This document shows, one piece after another, positions 59,068 to 64,000 of a stretch of 64,000 nucleotides of DNA. Source of the stretch: Serpula lacrymans var. lacrymans S7.9 (lineage: Eukaryota > Basidiomycota > Agaricomycetes > Boletales > Serpulaceae). Where the stretch lies: NCBI RefSeq assembly GCF_000218685.1, contig NW_006763305.1, positions 125,762 to 189,761 on the forward strand. Reading direction: 5' to 3'. A model generated the notes under the pieces. The model was not told the DNA's origin and ran no database searches. It saw only the letters and a list, made by a program, of their open reading frames with translations. Each line of letters starts with the position of its first letter. Within the stretch, counting starts at the first letter, position 1. A program made the translations under genes and the position numbers.

Positions 59068-60090
59068 TTATAAATCGTCGGGGCCTTCCAAAGTCATTCT
59101 AGAGGTTATCCCCCAAGCCACATGGGAGGTTGGATCTCTTTTATATTTTTCAAATTGCTTTTGTTCCTCAGCATCTGGACCGTATACCACACGCACTGCT
59201 TCACACGCACGTTGTATCCAAGCATTGGCATGCTTACGATCAGAAGAAGCGACACATAGCTGGAAAGCATCGTAGCAGAACGAGTCTTGATAATGGACGA
59301 GCCCTTCGTCTCGAAGAAGCCGCAAAGCAAGTTTTACCTACGCAGCTCGAGTTAAAAGTGGGTAAAGCTGATAGCAAATTAATCATTACCTTTTTGACGC
59401 CCTGCGCAGGGTAATTACTGCATAGTGTTATCTCGTGATACAGACCCTTCAATCGTGCCCTCCTAGCCTCACTCTCCGCTAACTTCTCACCGACCAACGA
59501 ACAAGTCTCGCAGCGACAGTGGAATTTGAACTTTGCTGCGAGCTCCTTTCTGCGCATTTCTCCGGTTTCTAGTAGACTGCCATAGCTGATACAAAGCTCC
59601 TCTCCTGAAACGATATCTTTCAGCGCACGAAACTCTACAGCTTGCTTATTTTCGTCCCAGCGGTTATTGACATTAGGCACACAGGACGAGTTGAAACGCG
59701 AACCACAAAGAAATACTCCAGCTGTGGAAGCTCTATGTCCGGAGAGTCCATCGTTGTTGCCGCACGGAAGTGCGTTTGTTTCGAATATACCCAGAAGGGG
59801 GGGAAGTCTATCCCGATGACAGTTGGAGAGCTGGAGATAGAGCCGCTTTTCCTGGGTGGATTTAGATGCGAGGCTGTCAACTACGCTCTGAAGACATCGC
59901 CCACGGGTCTGAGTGAATAACGGCGCCTCTTCCAAGATGGTCTCCCCTGCAGCAATATTTCGGACTGCAACGATACCAAGCCCCTTGCCGGTCACTGGCT
60001 GAAGTACAAACGCAGGATGGTCTGTCGGGCAGTTAGTTTCCATTAATTTTTTTTTACACGGTCGGCGACTTGAGTGCACTCACTAGACAT
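59068..60090 (-). CDS. SET-domain protein
   Basis: Predicted protein-lysine methyltransferase of the fungal Set5/Set6-like or SMYD-like group. The start at 60088-60090 gives a tiny first exon (ATGTCTA) spliced to NHPAFVLQPVTGKGLGIVAV. SET landmarks: GLGIVAVRNIAAGETILEEA, STAGVFLCGSRFNSSCVPNV, the N-x-R-W-x-E block and KDIVSGEELCISYGSLLETG, with the catalytic-type Tyr in CISYG. A Cys-rich post-SET (FHCRCETCSLVGEKLAESEA) probably binds zinc. After one more intron the C-terminal helical part reads LLRDEGLVHYQDSFCYDAFQ and ends at 59068. Only about 300 residues, without an MYND finger. The substrate is unknown. An ATG further in (near 60050) would give a shorter product lacking nothing of the SET core. 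Confidence 0.88.
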
Positions 60091-61134
60091 GGATATTTCG
60101 GTCGGGGATAGGAGTGGACATTTTTTGGAGAGCGCCGCATGCCTTCAAAAAGGCCACCGTGCCGCTAGCTCATGGATTGGGAATAAAGGCCATGCTTCTT
60201 GGGCCTCCAAGAAGCTCATGGCGCCTACGTTAAGTTCACAGTCTCCGCATTTGGATCCGAAGAATCCGGGAATGGGTCGAGATATGGTCATTGTAGTACT
60301 ATTCATCCGGCCAATATCTCATAGTTTGCTCACTGGACCTCGTAGGTGTTTGAACTGTGAGACCCGGGAGATCTGTGAAGCTTGGCGCTGGTAAGAAGCA
60401 TGGCCCATTGTGCTCAGCGGACCGGCCGTCGAGGCATCGAGGAAATTTCGAAGTTAGAAGAAGCACGCGGTGCCAGCACAATCAGAAGGGTCCATAAATT
60501 TCTCGCCGGGCTGGTCTAGTGACCGAAATTTCAAAGCTTCGAGAGTTACCGGTGTTTCGTGCACTGGTTTGCTGAAGTCAAACATCTAAAAGCCGCGATT
60601 AGTGCAAGAAATGGAGTCGAGTTCTTCATGGAAGCAACCTAGTACAGTAGCTCCAAAATTTTAATTCCATCGGAGCCTATTCGAATGGTGCTTGAGGCGT
60701 TTTATAGCCAGTGACATGATCTTCTAAACATACGGGGTTCCGTCGGCTGTTCGAAAACTATAGAGAAAAAACAAAGGAGAAAGATGAGTTTAGTAGCTGG
60801 CTTCTCTTGGTATGTTATCTTTCTTTATGTTTATTGATTCCGCATCTGGAGAAGTGCTGGAATCAACCGCAGACGTGTCCCAGCGCCGACATTCACATCG
60901 GTGGCGACTACGACGAAGCCGATACTTGAGCCGACATTAGACAATAAAACCAAAGCTAGCGGGTTCAAGTAAGCGTACTTCGAGAATGGAGAAAAGTCCC
61001 ATCGCAAGCAAGGACGATGGTCGCAGCGCAGTATGCTACCGATACACTAGAATTTGCCATTTGCCTATACCAATACACCCCTCACGTACAACTGAATATC
61101 GCCATGTATCAAACTTTCTAATCTCCACTACCTC
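60091..61134. other. Gene-poor stretch between the SET-domain and SBDS genes
   Basis: About 1 kb. Frames at 60074-60394 (+) and 60299-60481 (-) lack features. The left part is the promoter of the SET-domain gene. Nothing else supported. Confidence 0.45.
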
Positions 61135-62218
61135 CTAAGTACTTTCAGCGACAGCCGCAAATGTAAGAGTCTCGACTCTGCCGCGGCCCTTGCATTCCTT
61201 CTGAAGCAACTCATTTATCACACGGAATTGGCCTGGGTCAATAAGTAAGACCTAGGTGTTATGAAGGCCGGTCATTAGTGCCATGGAAAAGACGAAGAGA
61301 AATGTTTACTCACGGCTTCCCAAGATTCTCCCGTCTCATCACGCTCTACTTTCTCGGCAGTTACGAGCAGTTTTTCGCGTAATCGTTCTGCGTCCGCGGA
61401 GGGCATGAGTACACGCACACGCATTCTAGCGCGCTGAATTGGTAGCGTTGAACCACTTTGAAGGAGCTTCAACGTTTCTGATACCTATCAAAATTATAGG
61501 TTCAGCAACTATATTCCTAAGCAACACCTTCTTACTCACTTGGCTCTTCGCCGTCTTTCCTACCTTCACGCTCACCCCTGCTTCTGCCATCGCCTTCTCA
61601 ATCATGCCGACGGGATAAGGACGTTGTGTAGCAGGATCGACACATTTCTCAGCGACCAAAGTCGCGATTTCCTTACGCAGAGCAGTAAGATCATGATCAC
61701 GTTCCTTTTCTCCGACCTGAAGCTCCCCTTTCTTCAGTATCTGGATATTAAACGTTTAGAGGATCGATTGTTACTAAAGAAGTACCACGAACCTCTTTGA
61801 CGATATCGTCTATTTGAGTCGTTCCGAAAGCTTTCTGCAGATCGTTGGACTTGGCGACCTCTCCTTTCGAAACATTGATGAAGACGTTGGAGATTTGCAA
61901 GACATCATCCAAGCTAGTCTCTCTAGATATAACCAGTCACCATCGGGGGTCTTGAATACCAAAGCAAAGCTGCTCACACTCCATTGCGGTATTCCTGCAC
62001 CTTGTTTTTATAGCATGCGATCTGGCTCACATCTGCTTAAAAAGGAGGGGGATCCGACTCAAAGTTAAGGACGTACTTCAAAGCGCTTTCCGCCCTTCTT
62101 GAGTCTCACGATTGAGACATTCGTTAACCTGTACTTGGACGGGTGTCAGCTAGTAGCACTGATATCATGGCAAATTGAAAACCGACTTGATCTGGTTTGA
62201 AGGCTGATTGATAGGCAT
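61135..62218 (-). CDS. SDO1: SBDS/Sdo1 ribosome maturation factor
   Basis: Works with the GTPase Efl1 to release Tif6/eIF6 from pre-60S ribosomes in the cytoplasm. The start at 62218 (MPINQPSNQI) is followed, across an intron, by RLTNVSIVRLKKGGKRFE and, across another, by the exon holding CYKNKVQEWRSGVETDLDDV, LQISNVFINVSKGEVAKSND, LQKAFGTTQIDDIVKEIL and KKGELQVGEKERDHDL. Domain II/III: TALRKEIATLVAEKCVDPAT, RPYPVGMIEKAMAEAGVSVK, SETLKLLQSGSTLPIQRARM, VLMPSADAERLREKLLVTAE. The last exon gives VLLIDPGQFRVINELLQKEC and ends at 61135. All three SBDS domains are present at usual length. Confidence 0.95.
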
Positions 62219-62638
62219 GGTTTGAATTACTCCAGAGGGGAATGACGATGGTTGAGATAATACGGGGCTGGCAAAAGAGATGATAAAAAAGCCGTTAAAG
62301 AGAAATGGCGCCTTCGAAAACGAGCTCCCAAGTGAAATAAAAGTGAAGCAAAGATGTTCTGTCTCTGGCGTTATAAATGGGCTACAAGAGTGCTACAAGT
62401 GACTAGGAAATGACAGGAAGGGGTCCGATGGGTTACATAATGCGATATGGGCTGTTGGTGGTAGCGCCACAGTGCCATCCTGCATCCGCCATCTGCACAG
62501 CCTCAGCCTGTGGTCCGCAGGAACGGTAGCGCTCTTCATCTTTGCCCTTTCACTATCCTCTCAACCCCCATCTTTCTCTTTTTCTTCTGTGTTTCGAGCC
62601 CAGCATATATATCTGGAATTAGCAGCGAATACAGAAAA
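62219..62638. promoter_or_regulatory. Head-to-head promoter gap between SBDS and the BAR-domain gene
   Basis: 420 bases between divergent starts at 62218 (-) and 62639 (+). It holds both promoters; a pyrimidine-rich run at about 62555-62590 precedes the plus-strand gene, a common fungal core-promoter feature. Confidence 0.45.
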
Positions 62639-64000
62639 ATGAAGGGATTTACCAAGGCCATCAAGCGGTATGTACGATTATATGCGCTTACCCGGCGGTT
62701 ATTCACAGTTGCAATATACGATTCTGCACTTTTGCAAGAGTTGTCGAGTGTATATATGCTCTGCATTATCTTTCATTTAATGGCGCGCTTCCCACCGCCT
62801 CTCATCTCTAATCAATGTGCACAAGATACTAATCTAAGTCATGTTCGATAACTCAGGACACCCCATCTTGTCACAGCGAAAGTCGGATTTGCGAAGAGTA
62901 CGTCTTTACTCGAATGCGGCATGAACAATCGAGCTAAATCATCACAGAGTCCTCTGATCCCGAGTTTGATGATTATGGTCGACACTTTGCTGCACTTGAG
63001 CAGTCTACAGAAAAGTTACTCAAGGACACAAAAGCCTACAGCGAGGCCGTTGTAGGTACATCGATCAGCCACTATATGCAGTTTCATTCAGCTCAAAGAA
63101 ACCCGTCGATCTACAGCTCTCGTCACATCTGCCTCTGGTTTCGCCAACCATCATAACTTTATCTACACTCCTCTCTCTTCCGAACTAAACTTGGCTGGAA
63201 AACACCCTACTTGTGCTGCCACCCTTGCCAATACCCCTGCGTACGCAGCACAGCTAGAAGAGCTACGTGCCGCCATTTCGCCCGAGCTGGAGCTCATCGA
63301 GAGCCGCATTGTCGCACCCGTCAAGGAGTTTCAAGGAGTTTTGAAAATGATCAGGAAATCTATCACGAAGAGAGAGCATAAGCTGGTGGATTACGATCGA
63401 TTTAACAATTCACTCACGAAGCTTAGAGATAAGAAGGAAAAGAGTTTGAGCGATGAGAAGAACTTGTTCAAGGTGCGAATCACGCCTGTCAGCTCCTTTT
63501 ATCAATTTCACCTGACGTGTTTTGAAGCTTGAGCAAGACTTTGAAATTGCAACAAACGAATATGATTATATCAACAACGCGATGAAGACCGATCTTCCAC
63601 GCTTCATGCAGATGGCAACCCAATTTATTGACCCTCTTTTCCATTCATTCTTCTACATGCAGTATGTCTTCTTCCCTGCGATAATCCCACATCAAGCTAA
63701 CTGGGAGGTAGACTCAACGTATACTATGTATTCCTTGAGAAAATGCACGGTTTTGCTGAAGGTCGATACGATGTCACCAACGTGCCAGGAGCACAGATCC
63801 TAGCCGACTATGAGGAGCACAGGACGGATGCTTGGAGCCAGATCGAAGACCTCAACATCACGAAGCGAATCATATCAACTTGTACGTCCTAGTCATTTTG
63901 TCGTCTTGCTCTTACGATCAATACTAACAACAAGACCTCAATAGCTAAATTTGTTCAAGCAAATCGCAGCGCAGGGCTTGGTGTAGGAGGGCCGGGAAGC
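62639..64000 (+). CDS. BAR-domain amphiphysin-like protein (Rvs167-type), partial
   Basis: Membrane-bending protein acting with actin at endocytic sites. The start at 62639 (MKGFTKAIK) is spliced to RTPHLVTAKVGFAKK and SSDPEFDDYGRHFAALEQST, then EKLLKDTKAYSEAV, TALVTSASGFANHHNFIYTP, ELRAAISPELELIESRIVAP, EFQGVLKMIRKSITKREHKL, DYDRFNNSLTKLRDKKEKSL and LEQDFEIATNEYDYINNAM, after which MQMATQFIDPLFHSFFYMQ is followed by YYVFLEKMHGFAEGRYDVTN and further. This is the full BAR domain. The window ends inside the gene at 64000, soon after KRIISTS, so a C-terminal SH3 domain, which would distinguish Rvs167 from Rvs161, cannot be seen. The last visible residues (VQANRSAGLGVGGPGS) look like the start of the linker found in Rvs167-type proteins. 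Confidence 0.9.

Noticed and set aside
60900..60985. Possible tRNA around a GGTTCAAGT-like sequence
   Set aside because: The surrounding bases do not form an acceptor stem, D-arm and anticodon arm at the right spacing.

Overview
The window is nuclear DNA from a filamentous basidiomycete, most likely an Agaricomycete. The genes are compact and cut by many 45-65 nt GT-AG introns. Nearly all the families are fungal housekeeping families, but several are typical of mushroom-forming fungi: DUF6533 seven-helix proteins, a long Ser-rich UVRAG/Vps38, a membrane-anchored multicopper oxidase, and an RNAi-type RNA-dependent RNA polymerase. All calls come from reading the translations and splice sites by eye; no database search was run.

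Layout. 1-7 kb: a GPI-anchored acid phosphatase (-), a membrane-anchored multicopper oxidase (+) and an NmrA-like NAD(P)-binding protein (-). 7.4-10.6 kb: ALG1 mannosyltransferase (-) and mitochondrial NFU1 (+), which share a 97-bp promoter gap. 11.5-15.3 kb: two convergent DUF6533 membrane-protein genes in gene-poor DNA. 17-31.7 kb: a Pumilio protein (-), UVRAG/Vps38 (-), an unidentified acidic Ser-rich protein (+), a stand-alone cullin-N-like protein (-) and a BTB/POZ protein (-). 31.8-43.1 kb: TRAPPC5/Trs31 (+), class 1A dihydroorotate dehydrogenase (+), an HMG-box factor (-), Dlt1-like (-), a PARP (+) and an MFAP1-type splicing factor (+). 43.4-50.7 kb: an intact RNA-dependent RNA polymerase followed by a decayed tandem copy. 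51.8-64 kb: a flavin amine oxidase-like protein (+), proteasome chaperone UMP1 (-), a RanBPM/Gid1 protein (+), ISA-type Fe-S protein (-), a SET-domain protein (-), SBDS/Sdo1 (-), and a BAR-domain Rvs protein (+) cut by the window edge.

The most striking locus is the RdRP tandem duplication. The duplicated unit starts inside the last exon of the neighbouring MFAP1 gene, so a relic of that gene's RS-rich tail sits in front of the second RdRP copy. The second copy has lost about 1.45 kb in frame. It also carries a nonsense codon and a 1-nt frameshift, and two aspartates of its catalytic motif are gone (DLDGD has become GLAGD). Its stop codon is the only mismatch in a 134-bp tract shared with the intact gene, and it is a C-to-T change at a CpG. 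This suggests recent gene conversion followed by, or accompanied by, CpG mutation.

Many genes are arranged head to head with short gaps (ALG1/NFU1, BTB/TRAPPC5, DLT1/PARP, UMP1/RanBPM, UVRAG/unknown, SBDS/RVS), so shared promoters are likely. I see no tRNA or rRNA gene, CRISPR array or intact transposon.
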